This document shows, piece by piece, positions 28,284 to 37,296 of a stretch of DNA of 64,000 nucleotides. The notes under the pieces are model-generated. The model saw only the letters and a program-made list of their open reading frames with translations. It searched no databases and was not told where the DNA came from. This DNA comes from Streptomyces lincolnensis (GTDB taxonomy: Bacteria; Actinomycetota; Actinomycetes; Streptomycetales; Streptomycetaceae): assembly GCF_001685355.1 (NCBI RefSeq), contig NZ_CP016438.1, positions 8,494,001-8,558,000 of the forward strand, in the 5' to 3' direction. The translations under genes were made by a program, and so were the position numbers. Positions within the stretch are counted from its first letter, which is position 1; each line of letters opens with the position of its first letter.

Positions 28284-29441
28284 GTGAGCAAGCGACTGAC
28301 CTGCGATGTCGTGGTCGTCGGGGCCGGAATGGTGGGTGCGGCCTGCGCCCTGTACGCGGCTCGGGCGGGGCTCGACGTCGTCCTCGTGGACCGTGGCCCG
28401 GTCGCCGGCGGGACGACCGGCGCGGGGGAGGGCAACCTCCTGGTCTCCGACAAGGAACCCGGCCCCGAGCTGGACCTCGCCCTCCTGTCGGGCCGCCTCT
28501 GGGCGGAACTGGCCGAGGAGTTCGGCCGGGCGATCGAGTACGAGGCGAAGGGCGGCGTGGTCGTCGCCTCCTCCCCGGGCGGGCTCACCGCACTGGAACG
28601 CTTCGCCGACGGACAGCGCGCGGCGGGAGTCGTCGCCGAACCGGTCGCAGGCGACGACCTGTACGGCCTCGAACCCCACCTCGCCCACGGCCTGCCCGGC
28701 GGCGTCCACTACCCCCAGGACAGCCAGGTGATGCCCGCCCTGGCCGCCGCCCACCTCCTGCGCGCCTCGGGCGCCCGCCTGCTCACCGGCCGCACCGTGA
28801 CGGACGTACCGACGGGACCGGACGGCTCCGTGCTCGGGGTCCGCACCGACAGCGGCGACATCCACGCCCCGGCCGTCGTCAACGCGGCCGGTACCTGGGG
28901 CGGCGAGCTCGCCGCCCTCGCCGGCACGCACCTGCCGGTCCTTCCGCGCCGCGGCTTCGTCCTGGTCACCGAACCCCTCCCGCGCATGGTCCGCCACAAG
29001 GTGTACGCCGCCGACTACGTGGCCGACGTGGCCAGCGACTCGGCCGCGCTCCAGACCTCCCCGGTCGTGGAGGGGACGGCGGCGGGGCCCGTGCTGATCG
29101 GCGCGAGCCGCGAACGCGTCGGCTTCGACCGGACGTTCTCGCTGCCGGCCGTAAGGGCGCTGGCGGCGGGCGCGACCCGGCTGTTCCCCTTCCTGTCGGA
29201 CGTCCACGCGATGCGCGCCTACCTCGGCTTCCGCCCGTACATGCCCGACCACCTGCCCGCCCTCGGCCCGGACCCCAGGGTCCCCGGGCTCTACCACGCC
29301 TGCGGTCACGAGGGCGCGGGCATCGGACTCGCCACCGGCACCGGCCACCTGATCGCCCAGACGCTCACCGCGAAGACACCCGACCTGGACCTGACGCCCT
29401 TCCGCCCCGACCGCTTCCCCCGCACCGAGGAGGCCGCATGA
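28284..29441 (+). CDS. FAD-dependent D-amino-acid/hydroxyproline dehydrogenase subunit (DadA/HcnC-like)
   Basis: 385 residues; N-terminal dinucleotide motif VVVGAGMVGAACALYAARAG and C-terminal GHEGAGIGLATGTG as in glycine/D-amino-acid oxidases. Its neighbours, a 2Fe-2S subunit and an FAD/BFD-type subunit, give the alpha-beta-gamma architecture of heterotrimeric D-hydroxyproline dehydrogenases (and HcnABC). It should oxidise cis-4-hydroxy-D-proline to the pyrroline. GTG 28284, probably leaderless. Its stop overlaps the next start (ATGA). Confidence 0.9.
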   Translation: MSKRLTCDVVVVGAGMVGAACALYAARAGLDVVLVDRGPVAGGTTGAGEGNLLVSDKEPGPELDLALLSGRLWAELAEEFGRAIEYEAKGGVVVASSPGGLTALERFADGQRAAGVVAEPVAGDDLYGLEPHLAHGLPGGVHYPQDSQVMPALAAAHLLRASGARLLTGRTVTDVPTGPDGSVLGVRTDSGDIHAPAVVNAAGTWGGELAALAGTHLPVLPRRGFVLVTEPLPRMVRHKVYAADYVADVASDSAALQTSPVVEGTAAGPVLIGASRERVGFDRTFSLPAVRALAAGATRLFPFLSDVHAMRAYLGFRPYMPDHLPALGPDPRVPGLYHACGHEGAGIGLATGTGHLIAQTLTAKTPDLDLTPFRPDRFPRTEEAA

Positions 29442-29740
29442 GATCCCCACGGGACCTGGCCGACGCCCGGCCGGGACCGGCCTTCACGGTCACCCTCGAC
29501 GGCCGGGAGATCGAGGCCCTGCCCGGCCAGACCGTCGCCGCCGCGCTCTGGACCGCCGGGATCACCTCCTGGCGCACCACCCGGGGCGCGGGCCGGCCAC
29601 GCGGCGTCTTCTGCGGCATCGGCGTCTGCTTCGACTGCCTGGTCACCGTCAACGACCGCCCGAACCAACGCGCCTGCCTGGTGCCCCTGAACCCGGGCGA
29701 CGCGATCCGCACGCAGGAGGGGACGGGCCATGACGAGTGA
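29438..29740 (+). CDS. 2Fe-2S ferredoxin-type subunit of the dehydrogenase (HcnA-like)
   Basis: 100 residues. All four cluster ligands are present: Cys59, Cys64, Cys67 and Cys80 (CGIGVCFDC and RAC). Small gamma subunit that passes electrons between the two flavoproteins. Start overlaps the upstream stop, and its end overlaps the start of the next gene by 11 bp; tight translational coupling supports a stable complex. Confidence 0.92.
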   Translation: MRSPRDLADARPGPAFTVTLDGREIEALPGQTVAAALWTAGITSWRTTRGAGRPRGVFCGIGVCFDCLVTVNDRPNQRACLVPLNPGDAIRTQEGTGHDE

Positions 29741-31160
29741 ACGACCGCATCTCGCGGTGATCGGCGCGGGCCCCGCGGGCCTCGCCGCGACCGTCGCCGC
29801 CGCCTCCCACGGCGTCCGCGTCACGCTCGTCGACGCGTCCGCGGAGGCCGGCGGACAGTTCTACCGGCAGCCCGCGGCCGAGTTGCGCGCCCGCCGCCCG
29901 CAGGCCCTGCACCACGGGTGGCGGACCTGGGAGCTGCTGAGGGACGAGCTGCGCACTCACGTCCGGGCAGGGCTCGTACGGCACCTGAGCGACCATCACG
30001 TGTGGTGCGTGGAGAGGCGGCGGACCGCAGCCGGCGCCGGCCCCGGCTTCACCGTGCACGCCCTGCTCGGCCCCGAGCAGCAGGACCCGGCCGAAGTCCG
30101 CGCCGACGCCGTGCTCCTCGCCACCGGCGGCTACGAGAAGGTGCTGCCCTTCCCCGGCTGGACCCTCCCCGGCGTCGTCACCGCCGGCGGCGCCCAGGCC
30201 ATGCTCAAGGGCACCCTCACGGTCGGCGGACGCACCGCCGTCGTCGCCGGGACCGGACCCCTGCTGCTCCCCGTGGCGACCGGCCTGGCCGCCGCCGGAG
30301 TGGACGTGGCGGCCCTCGTGGAGTCCGCCGCCCCGAAGGCGTTCGTACGACGAGCCCGCGCGCTGGCGGCCGAGCCCGGCAAGGTCGCCGAAGGCGCCCG
30401 GTACGCGGCCGAGTTGCTGGGCCACCGCGTGCGGCTCCTGGCCGGGCACACCGTGGTCGAGGCCCACGGGGCCGAACGGCTGGAGGCGGTGACCGTCGCC
30501 GCGCTCGACCCCGACGGGCGGGTCAGGCCCGGCACCGGGCGCCGCATCCCGTGCGACACCCTGGCCGTCGGCCACGGCATGCTCCCGCACACCGACCTCG
30601 CCGAAACCCTCGGCTGCCGCCTCGACGGACCGGACGTCCACGCCGACGACGAGCAGCGCACCGACGTGCCCGGCGTGTGGGCCGCCGGCGAGACCACCGG
30701 CATCGGAGGCGCCGCCCTCGCCCTGGCCGAGGGGCACATCGCGGGCCGCTCGGCCGCGGCGCGGCTGCACGGCACCGAGCCCGACCCGGACGAGTGGGCG
30801 GCGGCCACGAGGACCCGTACCCGGCTGCGGGCGTTCTTCGCCGCGCTCGACGCCGTCCACGCGCCGCCCGCGCACTGGACCGAGCAGGTCACCGACGACA
30901 CCGTCGTCTGCCGCTGCGAGGAGGTCACGGGAGGCGAGATCCGTGCCGCCGTGAAGGACCTGGGCGCCGCTGACCTGCGTACCGTCAAGCTGCTGACCAG
31001 GGCCGGGATGGGCTGGTGCCAGGGCCGGGTGTGCGGGCCCGCGGTCGCGGGGCTCACCGGGTGCGGGTCCACCGCGTCCCGGCGGCCGTTCGCCCGGCCC
31101 GTACCCCTCGGTGTGCTGGCCCGGGCGGGAGAGACCGAAGACCTTGAGTGGAACCCATGA
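29730..31160 (+). CDS. FAD/NAD(P) oxidoreductase subunit with BFD-like 2Fe-2S domain (HcnB-like)
   Basis: 476 residues. N-terminal FAD motif VIGAGPAGLAATVAAASHG, a second nucleotide site around VAGTGPLLLPVATGLAAAG, ATGGYEK, WAAGETTGIGGA, and a C-terminal BFD-type cluster domain with CRCEEVTGGEI and GWCQGRVCGP supplying four cysteines. Alpha subunit of the trimeric dehydrogenase. ATG 29730 has GGAGGGG upstream. Confidence 0.92.
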   Translation: MTSERPHLAVIGAGPAGLAATVAAASHGVRVTLVDASAEAGGQFYRQPAAELRARRPQALHHGWRTWELLRDELRTHVRAGLVRHLSDHHVWCVERRRTAAGAGPGFTVHALLGPEQQDPAEVRADAVLLATGGYEKVLPFPGWTLPGVVTAGGAQAMLKGTLTVGGRTAVVAGTGPLLLPVATGLAAAGVDVAALVESAAPKAFVRRARALAAEPGKVAEGARYAAELLGHRVRLLAGHTVVEAHGAERLEAVTVAALDPDGRVRPGTGRRIPCDTLAVGHGMLPHTDLAETLGCRLDGPDVHADDEQRTDVPGVWAAGETTGIGGAALALAEGHIAGRSAAARLHGTEPDPDEWAAATRTRTRLRAFFAALDAVHAPPAHWTEQVTDDTVVCRCEEVTGGEIRAAVKDLGAADLRTVKLLTRAGMGWCQGRVCGPAVAGLTGCGSTASRRPFARPVPLGVLARAGETEDLEWNP

Positions 31161-31161
31161 A

Positions 31162-31176
31162 ATGTCACACGTCACA
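31162..31176. promoter_or_regulatory. GTGACAT-type operator before DapA-like gene
   Basis: ATGTCAC (inverse of GTGACAT) at 31162-31168 lies within the direct repeat GTCACA-C-GTCACA (31164-31176), right after the oxidoreductase stop. It overlaps the first possible ATG of the downstream gene, another reason to place that start at 31195. Confidence 0.5.
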
Positions 31177-31194
31177 GATGGGATGCGAGCTCAC

Positions 31195-32091
31195 ATGACC
31201 GCCCTTGAGAACCGCCCCTGGCGCGGCGTCCTCGTCGCCACCGCGCTCCCGCTCGACGACGACCTGAGCGTCGACTTCGACAAGTACGCCGAGCACTGCG
31301 CCTGGCTCGTCGAGAACGGCTGCGACGGCGTGGTGCCGAACGGCTCGCTCGGCGAGTACCAGGTGCTCACCCCCGAGGAGCGCGCCAAGGTGGTCGAGAC
31401 GGCCGTGGCCGCCATCGGCGGTGACCGGGTGATGCCCGGCGTCGCCGCCTACGGTTCCGCGGAGGCCCGCCGCTGGGCCGAGCAGGCCCGGGACGCCGGC
31501 TGCGGCTCCGTGATGCTGCTGCCGCCCAACGCCTACCGCGCCGACGAGCGTTCGGTCCTCGCCCACTACGCCGAGGTCGCCGGGGCGGGCCTGCCGGTCG
31601 TGGCGTACAACAACCCCATCGACACCAAGGTCGACCTGGTCCCCGAACTCCTCGCCCGGCTGCACGGCGAGGGATACATCCAGGGGGTGAAGGAGTTCTC
31701 CGGTGACGTCCGCCGCGCCTACCGGCTCGCCGAACTCGCCCCGGAACTGGATCTGCTGATCGGCGCGGACGACGTCCTGCTGGAGCTGGCCATCGCGGGC
31801 GCGAAGGGCTGGGTGGCCGGCTACCCCAACGCGCTGCCGAAGTCCTCCGTCGAGCTGTACCGGGCGGCCGTCGCCGGCGACCTGGACACGGCGAAGAAGC
31901 TGTACGAGCAGCTGCACCCGCTGCTGCGCTGGGACTCCAAGGTCGAGTTCGTCCAGGCCATCAAGCTCTCCATGGACATCGTCGGCCGCCATGGGGGAGG
32001 CTGCCGCCCGCCGCGGGTACCGCTGCTCCCGGAGCAGGAGGCGGCGGTCCGCTCCGCCACCGAGCGGGCCGTCGCGGCCGGACTGGCATAA
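31195..32091 (+). CDS. DapA-family deaminase/aldolase, likely pyrroline-4-hydroxy-2-carboxylate deaminase
   Basis: 298 residues, the usual TIM-barrel length for the family. Schiff-base Lys166 (GVKEFSGD) and catalytic Tyr138 (VVAYNNP) align with DapA Lys161/Tyr133; the pyruvate-binding GSLGEYQVLT replaces GTTGE. Next to a hydroxyproline epimerase and dehydrogenase the expected reaction is deamination of pyrroline-4-hydroxy-2-carboxylate to alpha-ketoglutarate semialdehyde. Starts at 31162 and 31183 are in frame but lie on the operator; homologues begin near 31195. The C-terminal codons run into a 15-bp tandem repeat. The next enzyme, the semialdehyde dehydrogenase, is not in the window. Confidence 0.9.
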   Translation: MTALENRPWRGVLVATALPLDDDLSVDFDKYAEHCAWLVENGCDGVVPNGSLGEYQVLTPEERAKVVETAVAAIGGDRVMPGVAAYGSAEARRWAEQARDAGCGSVMLLPPNAYRADERSVLAHYAEVAGAGLPVVAYNNPIDTKVDLVPELLARLHGEGYIQGVKEFSGDVRRAYRLAELAPELDLLIGADDVLLELAIAGAKGWVAGYPNALPKSSVELYRAAVAGDLDTAKKLYEQLHPLLRWDSKVEFVQAIKLSMDIVGRHGGGCRPPRVPLLPEQEAAVRSATERAVAAGLA

Positions 32092-32154
32092 AACGGACGG
32101 ACATAAAACGGACTGGCATGAACCGGGCCGGCATGAAGAGGACCGGCACAAGGA
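32080..32154 (+). repeat. Five 15-bp imperfect tandem repeats
   Basis: Units start at 32080, 32095, 32110, 32125 and 32140, with consensus GGACYGGCATRAAMC. The array begins in the last four codons of the DapA-like gene, continues past its stop and ends just before the epimerase ribosome site. Being a multiple of three it can grow without shifting frames on either side. Confidence 0.85.
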
Positions 32155-32167
32155 GGAGCACAGGACC

Positions 32168-33169
32168 ATGCGCAGCAAACTCGTCCTGCACGCCGTCGAC
32201 TCGCACACCGAGGGCATGCCCACCCGCGTGATCACCGGCGGAGTCGGCACCATCCCCGGCGCCACCATGAACGAGCGGCGCCTGTACTTCCGTGAGCACC
32301 GCGACGACATCAAGCAGCTCCTGATGAACGAGCCGCGCGGGCACTCCGCGATGAGCGGCGCGATCCTCCAGCCGCCGACCCGGCCCGACTGCGACTGGGG
32401 CGTCGTCTACATCGAGGTCTCCGGCTACCTCCCGATGTGCGGGCACGGCACGATCGGCGTGGCCACGGTGCTGGTCGAGACCGGCATGGTCGAGGTCGTC
32501 GAACCGGTCACCACCATCCGGCTCGACACCCCGGCCGGCCCGGTCGTCGCGGAGGTGGCGGTGGAGGACGGCGCGGCGAAGGCGGTCACCCTCCAGAACG
32601 TCCCGTCCTTCAGCGTGGGCCTCGACCGCAAGGCCACCCTCGCCGACGGCCGCACGGTGACCTACGACCTGGCGTACGGCGGCAACTTCTACGCCATCCT
32701 GCCGCTGGAGCAGTTCGGGCTGCCCTTCGACCGCTCCCGCAAGGACGACATCCTCCGGGCGGGACTGTCGCTCATGGCGGCGATCAACGCCGACGACGAG
32801 CCCGTCCACCCGGAGGACCCCTCCATCCGCGGCTGCCACCACGTCCATCTGCTCGCCCCCGATGCCACCGCCCGCCACTCCCGGCACGCGATGGCGATCC
32901 ACCCCGGCTGGTTCGACCGCTCGCCCTGCGGCACCGGCACCAGCGCCCGCATGGCACAGCTGCACGCGCGCGGCGAACTCCCCCTGCACACCGAGTTCGT
33001 CAACGAGTCCTTCATCGGCACGCGGTTCACCGGCCGGCTCCTCGGCACCACCGAGGTCGCGGGCCGCCCCGCCGTCCTGCCCAGCTTCACCGGCCGGGCC
33101 TGGATCACCGGCACCGCCCAGTACCTGCTGGACCCCTCCGACCCGTTCCCGGCCGGGTTCGTGCTGTAG
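32168..33169 (+). CDS. 4-hydroxyproline 2-epimerase (proline racemase family)
   Basis: 333 residues. Both catalytic cysteines are present, Cys91 in PMCGHGTIG and Cys254 in SPCGTGTSA, which separates it from the hydroxyproline dehydratases that have Thr at the second position. It should convert trans-4-hydroxy-L-proline to cis-4-hydroxy-D-proline, the substrate of the dehydrogenase encoded upstream. AGGAGGAG precedes ATG 32168. Proline racemase activity is the alternative, less likely by context. Confidence 0.93.
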   Translation: MRSKLVLHAVDSHTEGMPTRVITGGVGTIPGATMNERRLYFREHRDDIKQLLMNEPRGHSAMSGAILQPPTRPDCDWGVVYIEVSGYLPMCGHGTIGVATVLVETGMVEVVEPVTTIRLDTPAGPVVAEVAVEDGAAKAVTLQNVPSFSVGLDRKATLADGRTVTYDLAYGGNFYAILPLEQFGLPFDRSRKDDILRAGLSLMAAINADDEPVHPEDPSIRGCHHVHLLAPDATARHSRHAMAIHPGWFDRSPCGTGTSARMAQLHARGELPLHTEFVNESFIGTRFTGRLLGTTEVAGRPAVLPSFTGRAWITGTAQYLLDPSDPFPAGFVL

Positions 33170-33195
33170 ACGGCGAGGATAATGAGCGGTACCGC

Positions 33196-33202
33196 GTGAC
33201 AT
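33196..33202. promoter_or_regulatory. GTGACAT motif before GntR gene
   Basis: GTGACAT, the same core as at 28268 and 31162, 21 bp before the gntR ATG. Suggests autoregulation by the GntR protein. Confidence 0.5.
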
Positions 33203-33222
33203 TGCACCTCTAGGAGACCTCC

Positions 33223-33918
33223 ATGGCCGCCCAGCGCACCAGCGCCCCGCCTGCCGCCGCTGCTCCGGCCCTGCCCACGCTGGGCGGCCAGAAGCGCAGC
33301 TACCGGGAGCGGGTGGCCGACGCCCTGCGGGCCGCGCTGATCGCCGGTGAGCTGCTGCCGGGCGAGGTGTACTCCGCGCCGACGCTCGCCGCCCGCTTCG
33401 GCGTCTCGGCGACCCCGGTGCGCGAGGCCATGCTGGACCTGGCCAAGGAGGGCCTGGTCGACACCGTCCCCAACAAGGGCTTCCGGGTCACCGCGGTCTC
33501 CGAGAAGCAACTGGACGAGTACACCCACATCCGGGCGCTCGTCGAGATCCCCACGGTGGTACGGCTGGCCGGGACCGCCGACCCGGTCTCGCTGGAGGCG
33601 CTGCGCCCGGCCGCCCGGGAGATCGTCCAGGCGGCGGTGGCGGGCGACCTCATCGCGTACGTCGAGGCCGACACCCGCTTCCACCTCGGCCTGCTCGCGC
33701 TGGCCGGCAACACCCACCTCGTCGAGGTGGTGGGCGACCTGCGCAAGCGGTCCCGCCTCTACGGCCTCACGGCGCTGCTGGAGGCGGGCCGCCTGCTGTC
33801 CTCCGCCGAGGAGCACCTCGAACTCCTCGACGCCCTGCTGGCCCGCGACGAACAGGCCGTCCACGCGGTCATGACCCGGCACCTGGGCCATGTCCGCGGT
33901 CTCTGGGCCGCCAAGTAG
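33223..33918 (+). CDS. GntR-family regulator, FCD (FadR-like) type
   Basis: 231 residues. A low-complexity Ala/Pro leader is followed by the winged helix (LAARFGVSATPVREAMLDLA) and an all-helical FCD domain with the metal-binding pattern Asp-x3-His (DTRFHLGLLAL), then MTRHLGH. ATG 33223 with TAGGAG. As last gene of the hydroxyproline cluster it is the obvious local repressor, responding to a proline-derived acid. Confidence 0.93.
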   Translation: MAAQRTSAPPAAAAPALPTLGGQKRSYRERVADALRAALIAGELLPGEVYSAPTLAARFGVSATPVREAMLDLAKEGLVDTVPNKGFRVTAVSEKQLDEYTHIRALVEIPTVVRLAGTADPVSLEALRPAAREIVQAAVAGDLIAYVEADTRFHLGLLALAGNTHLVEVVGDLRKRSRLYGLTALLEAGRLLSSAEEHLELLDALLARDEQAVHAVMTRHLGHVRGLWAAK

Positions 33919-33936
33919 GCCGAGCCGACCCGGAGT

Positions 33937-34758
33937 TCAGGCAGATGGCGGCGCGTCCGTCTTGACCGCGTCCTCGGGCGCGCCTCGGGGCGTTCCGCGC
34001 TTCGCCGCCTGGATCTGCTCGTACACATGGGTGCGCAGTTCGGCGAAGCGGGGGGCCACGCGGGTGTGCAACTGGTCGCGGTCGTCCGGCAGATCGACCT
34101 TGAGCTGTTCCTGGACGACCGTGGGGGAGGCGGACAGGACGACCACCCGCTCACCGAGGTAGACGGCCTCGTCGATGTCGTGGGTGACGAACAGGATCGT
34201 GATCCCGCGCTCCCGCCACAGCCCGCGCACCAGGTCCTCCAGATCGGCGCGGGTCTGCGCGTCGACCGCCGCGAACGGCTCGTCCATCAGCAGGACCTGT
34301 GGCTCGTAGGCCAGCGCGCGGGCGATGGCGACCCGTTGCTGCATGCCGCCGGACAGCTGCCAGGGATACGCCCCGGAGGCATCCGCGAGCCCGACCGAGC
34401 GCAGCGCGTCCGCGACCAGCTCCCGGCGCCGGGACCTGCTCAGTCCCTTCTGCTTGAGGGGGAGTTCGACGTTCTCGCCGACCCGCATCCAGGGGAACAG
34501 GCTGCGGCCGTACTCCTGGAAGACGAAGGCCATCCCGGGCGGTGGCCCGGTCACCCGGGTGCCCTGGAGGAGCACTTCGCCCGCCGTCGGCGCGAGCAGG
34601 CCGCCCATGCACTTCAGCAGGGTCGTCTTGCCGCAGCCCGACGGGCCGACCAGACAGACGAGTTCGCCCGCGTCGACGGTGAAGGTGAGGTCGCGCACCG
34701 CCTCCACCCGCCGCCCGGACCCCTCGTAGACCTTCTTCAGGCCGCGTACGTCGAGCAT
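33937..34758 (-). CDS. NitT/TauT-type ABC importer ATPase
   Basis: 273 residues. Walker A GPSGCGKTTLLK, Q-loop VFQEYGRSLFPW, signature LSGGMQQRVAIARAL, Walker B VLLMDEPFAAVD, switch His in VTHDIDEA. ATG 34758 with AAAGG. Last gene of a four-gene importer operon on the minus strand. Confidence 0.95.
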   Translation of the reverse strand: MLDVRGLKKVYEGSGRRVEAVRDLTFTVDAGELVCLVGPSGCGKTTLLKCMGGLLAPTAGEVLLQGTRVTGPPPGMAFVFQEYGRSLFPWMRVGENVELPLKQKGLSRSRRRELVADALRSVGLADASGAYPWQLSGGMQQRVAIARALAYEPQVLLMDEPFAAVDAQTRADLEDLVRGLWRERGITILFVTHDIDEAVYLGERVVVLSASPTVVQEQLKVDLPDDRDQLHTRVAPRFAELRTHVYEQIQAAKRGTPRGAPEDAVKTDAPPSA

Positions 34759-34778
34759 GCCCTGCCCTTTCGCGAAGG

Positions 34779-35558
34779 TCACCGGGACCGCCGGGTGGTT
34801 GCGCGCAGACCGTGGTACCAGCCGAGCACCCGCCGCTCGACCAGCTGGAACACGACGGAGAGGAGGAAGCCCAGCAGGCCCAGGACCAGGATGCCGGTCC
34901 ACATGTCGGGGATCGCGAACCCGCGCTGGAACTGCACGACGGTGAAGCCCAGTCCGTTGCTGGCCGCGAACATCTCGCTGATGACCATGAGGATGATGCC
35001 GATGGACAGGGCCTGGCGCAGCCCCGCGAAGATCTGCGGGCTCGCCGAGGGCAGCACCACGTGCCGCAGCCGGGCGAAGCCCTTGACGCCGTAGGAGCGG
35101 GCCGTCTCCGCCATCACGGAGTCCACGGCGCGGACGCCCTCGACGGTGTTGAGCAGGATCGGCCAGACACAGCCGATCGCGATCACGAGGATCTTCATGG
35201 TGTGGCCGATGCCCGCGAACAGCATGATGACCGGGACCAGCACCGGCGGCGGCACGGCCCGCAGGAACTCCAGGACCGGCTCGCACACCGCCCGCACCCG
35301 CCGGTAGGAGCCGATGACCGTGCCGAGGGCGACGCCCGCCACGGCCGCCGTCGCGTAGCCGGCCGACAGCCTGAGGATGCTGGGCAGGGCGTCCGTGCGC
35401 AGCCGGTCGGCGGTCCAGACGTCCGGGAAGGTCTTCAGGATGGTCCGCAAGGGGGGCCAGTACACGTCCGTGCTGCTGTCGGACGCCGCCCACCAGACGG
35501 CGAGCAGGACCACCGGCAGCGTGAGCACGAACACCAGCCGGAGCAGGAAGCGCCTCAC
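34779..35558 (-). CDS. NitT/TauT-type ABC permease 2
   Basis: 259 residues, six membrane segments, coupling loop ETARSYGVKGFARLRHVVLP. GTG 35558 overlaps the stop of the preceding permease (GTGA). The two permeases are about equally long but clearly diverged, so the channel is a heterodimer, unlike the usual homodimer of SsuC/TauC systems. Confidence 0.94.
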   Translation of the reverse strand: MRRFLLRLVFVLTLPVVLLAVWWAASDSSTDVYWPPLRTILKTFPDVWTADRLRTDALPSILRLSAGYATAAVAGVALGTVIGSYRRVRAVCEPVLEFLRAVPPPVLVPVIMLFAGIGHTMKILVIAIGCVWPILLNTVEGVRAVDSVMAETARSYGVKGFARLRHVVLPSASPQIFAGLRQALSIGIILMVISEMFAASNGLGFTVVQFQRGFAIPDMWTGILVLGLLGFLLSVVFQLVERRVLGWYHGLRATTRRSR

Positions 35559-36328
35559 ACCGCCACCTCCCCGCGCACCGACTGGTGCCAGGCCAGCGCC
35601 CGGCGCTCCACCGATCGCGCCCCCACGTTGATCAACAGGCCCAGCACTCCGGTCACCACGACCAACGCGTACATGTCCGGCACCGCCTGAGAGGTCTGTG
35701 CCACCGCGATCCGGGCGCCCAGCCCCGGTGCGCCGATGACGAGTTCGGCGGTGATGGTGAGGATCAGGGCGACGGCCGCGGCCAGCCTGAGACCCGTCAT
35801 GACGTAGGGGAGCGCGGTCGGCCACAGCACGTACCGGATCCGCGCCCAGGTGCCCAGGCCGTAGGAGCGCGCGGTCTCCTCGGCGACCGGGTCGACGTCC
35901 TGGACGCCGTACAGGGTCTGGATCAGGATCTGCCAGAAGGAGGCGTACACCACGAGCAGGAGCACCGAGCGCAGTTCGGTGCCGTACAGGAGGACCGCCA
36001 GCGGGATCAGCGCGACCGAGGGGATCGGGCGCAGGAACTCGATCGTCGAGGCGGTCGCCTCCCGCAGATACGGCACGACCGAGATGACGACCCCGGCGAC
36101 GACGCCCGCGCAGGCCGCGACCGCCAGCCCCACCGCCCAGCCGGTGAGCGTGTCGCCGAGCGCCGTCCAGAAGGCGGAGTCGGCGAGCTCGTCACCGAGC
36201 GCCCCGGCGATCCGGCTGGTGGGCGGGAAGTAGGCCTCCTTGACCAGGCCGAGCCGCGGCACCGCCTCGCCCAGGAGGAGGAAGGCCGCGAGCCCGGCGG
36301 CACCGAGTGCGAGGTTCAGACCCTTCAC
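35555..36328 (-). CDS. NitT/TauT-type ABC permease 1
   Basis: 257 residues, six membrane segments, coupling loop ETARSYGLGTWARIRYVLWP. GTG 36328 overlaps the stop of the binding protein gene. See permease 2 for the heterodimer argument. Confidence 0.94.
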   Translation of the reverse strand: MKGLNLALGAAGLAAFLLLGEAVPRLGLVKEAYFPPTSRIAGALGDELADSAFWTALGDTLTGWAVGLAVAACAGVVAGVVISVVPYLREATASTIEFLRPIPSVALIPLAVLLYGTELRSVLLLVVYASFWQILIQTLYGVQDVDPVAEETARSYGLGTWARIRYVLWPTALPYVMTGLRLAAAVALILTITAELVIGAPGLGARIAVAQTSQAVPDMYALVVVTGVLGLLINVGARSVERRALAWHQSVRGEVAV

Positions 36329-37296
36329 GGCAGCAGCTTGTCCAGGTCCGGCGTCTTCTTGAAGAGGCCGTCCTGCTCGCCGAGCTTCATCAGCGCCTCG
36401 ATGGAGGAGCGGTTCGCCTCGGCCGGCCACTTCGGCAGCACCACCTGTTCCAGCACCGAGGCCGGGATCTTGGTGTACGTGGTGACGATCGCGCGGGCCT
36501 CGTCCGGGTGGGCCTCGGCGTAGGCGAGGGACTCCGCGGTGGCCTCCCGGAACCTCTTGACCACGTCCGGGTTCTGCTGCGTGTACTGCTGGGAGGCGAA
36601 GTACATCGCGACGGTGAGGTCCGGGGCGATGTCGACCAGGGGCGAGGCGATCTCCACGCCGCCCTGGCTGCGGATCGAGGCCGCCGCCGGTTCGACCACG
36701 CACGCGGCGTCGATCTGCCCCTGGTCGAGGGCCGCGGGCATCTGGTCGAAGGCGAGCTCGACGAGCTTGACCTTGTCGGGGTCGCCGCCCGCCTTGCGCA
36801 CCGACTCGCGCACCGCGGTCTCGTTGATGTTCTTCAGGGTGTTGACGGCGACCCGCTTGCCCTCCAGCTGGTCGGGCGACTTGATCGGGCTGCCCTTCTT
36901 CACCAGGAGAGCGGAGAAGTCCTTGTCCTTCACGCCTGTTGAGGCGATGCCGTTGACGACCGCCTTCACGGGCACGTCGTTCGACTGGGCGACCATCAGC
37001 GAGGTCACGTTGCTGAAACCGAACTGGAACTGCCCGCTGACGACACCCGGCACGATCGCCGCTCCGCCCTGGGCGGTGGAGATGGTGAGTTTCAGGCCGT
37101 GCTTCTCGTAGATGCCCTGCTTCTGGCCGAGGTAGACCGGGGCCACGTCGACGATGGGGATGAGCCCCAGTTTGACCGTGGTGATGCCACCCGACGAGGC
37201 CGCCTTGCCCGACGAACCCGAGCCGTCGGACGAGCCACAGGCCGCCGTGGTGAGAAGAAAGGAACCGGCCACAAGACCGGCGAGCAGACGACGCAA
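36325..37296 (-). CDS. NMT1/SsuA-like substrate-binding lipoprotein
   Basis: 323 residues. TTG 37296 is chosen since AGGAGG lies directly upstream and this gives a clean lipoprotein signal (MRRLLAGLVAGSFLLTTAAC). Longer reading from GTG 37341 lacks a ribosome site. Then follows the two-lobe NMT1 fold (KLGLIPIVDVAPVYLG, AGGDPDKVKLVELAFDQMPA). Such proteins bind sulfonates, nitrate-like anions, thiamine precursors or aromatic acids. Location next to an oxygenase suggests an aromatic acid or sulfonate. Confidence 0.92.
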   Translation of the reverse strand: MRRLLAGLVAGSFLLTTAACGSSDGSGSSGKAASSGGITTVKLGLIPIVDVAPVYLGQKQGIYEKHGLKLTISTAQGGAAIVPGVVSGQFQFGFSNVTSLMVAQSNDVPVKAVVNGIASTGVKDKDFSALLVKKGSPIKSPDQLEGKRVAVNTLKNINETAVRESVRKAGGDPDKVKLVELAFDQMPAALDQGQIDAACVVEPAAASIRSQGGVEIASPLVDIAPDLTVAMYFASQQYTQQNPDVVKRFREATAESLAYAEAHPDEARAIVTTYTKIPASVLEQVVLPKWPAEANRSSIEALMKLGEQDGLFKKTPDLDKLLP

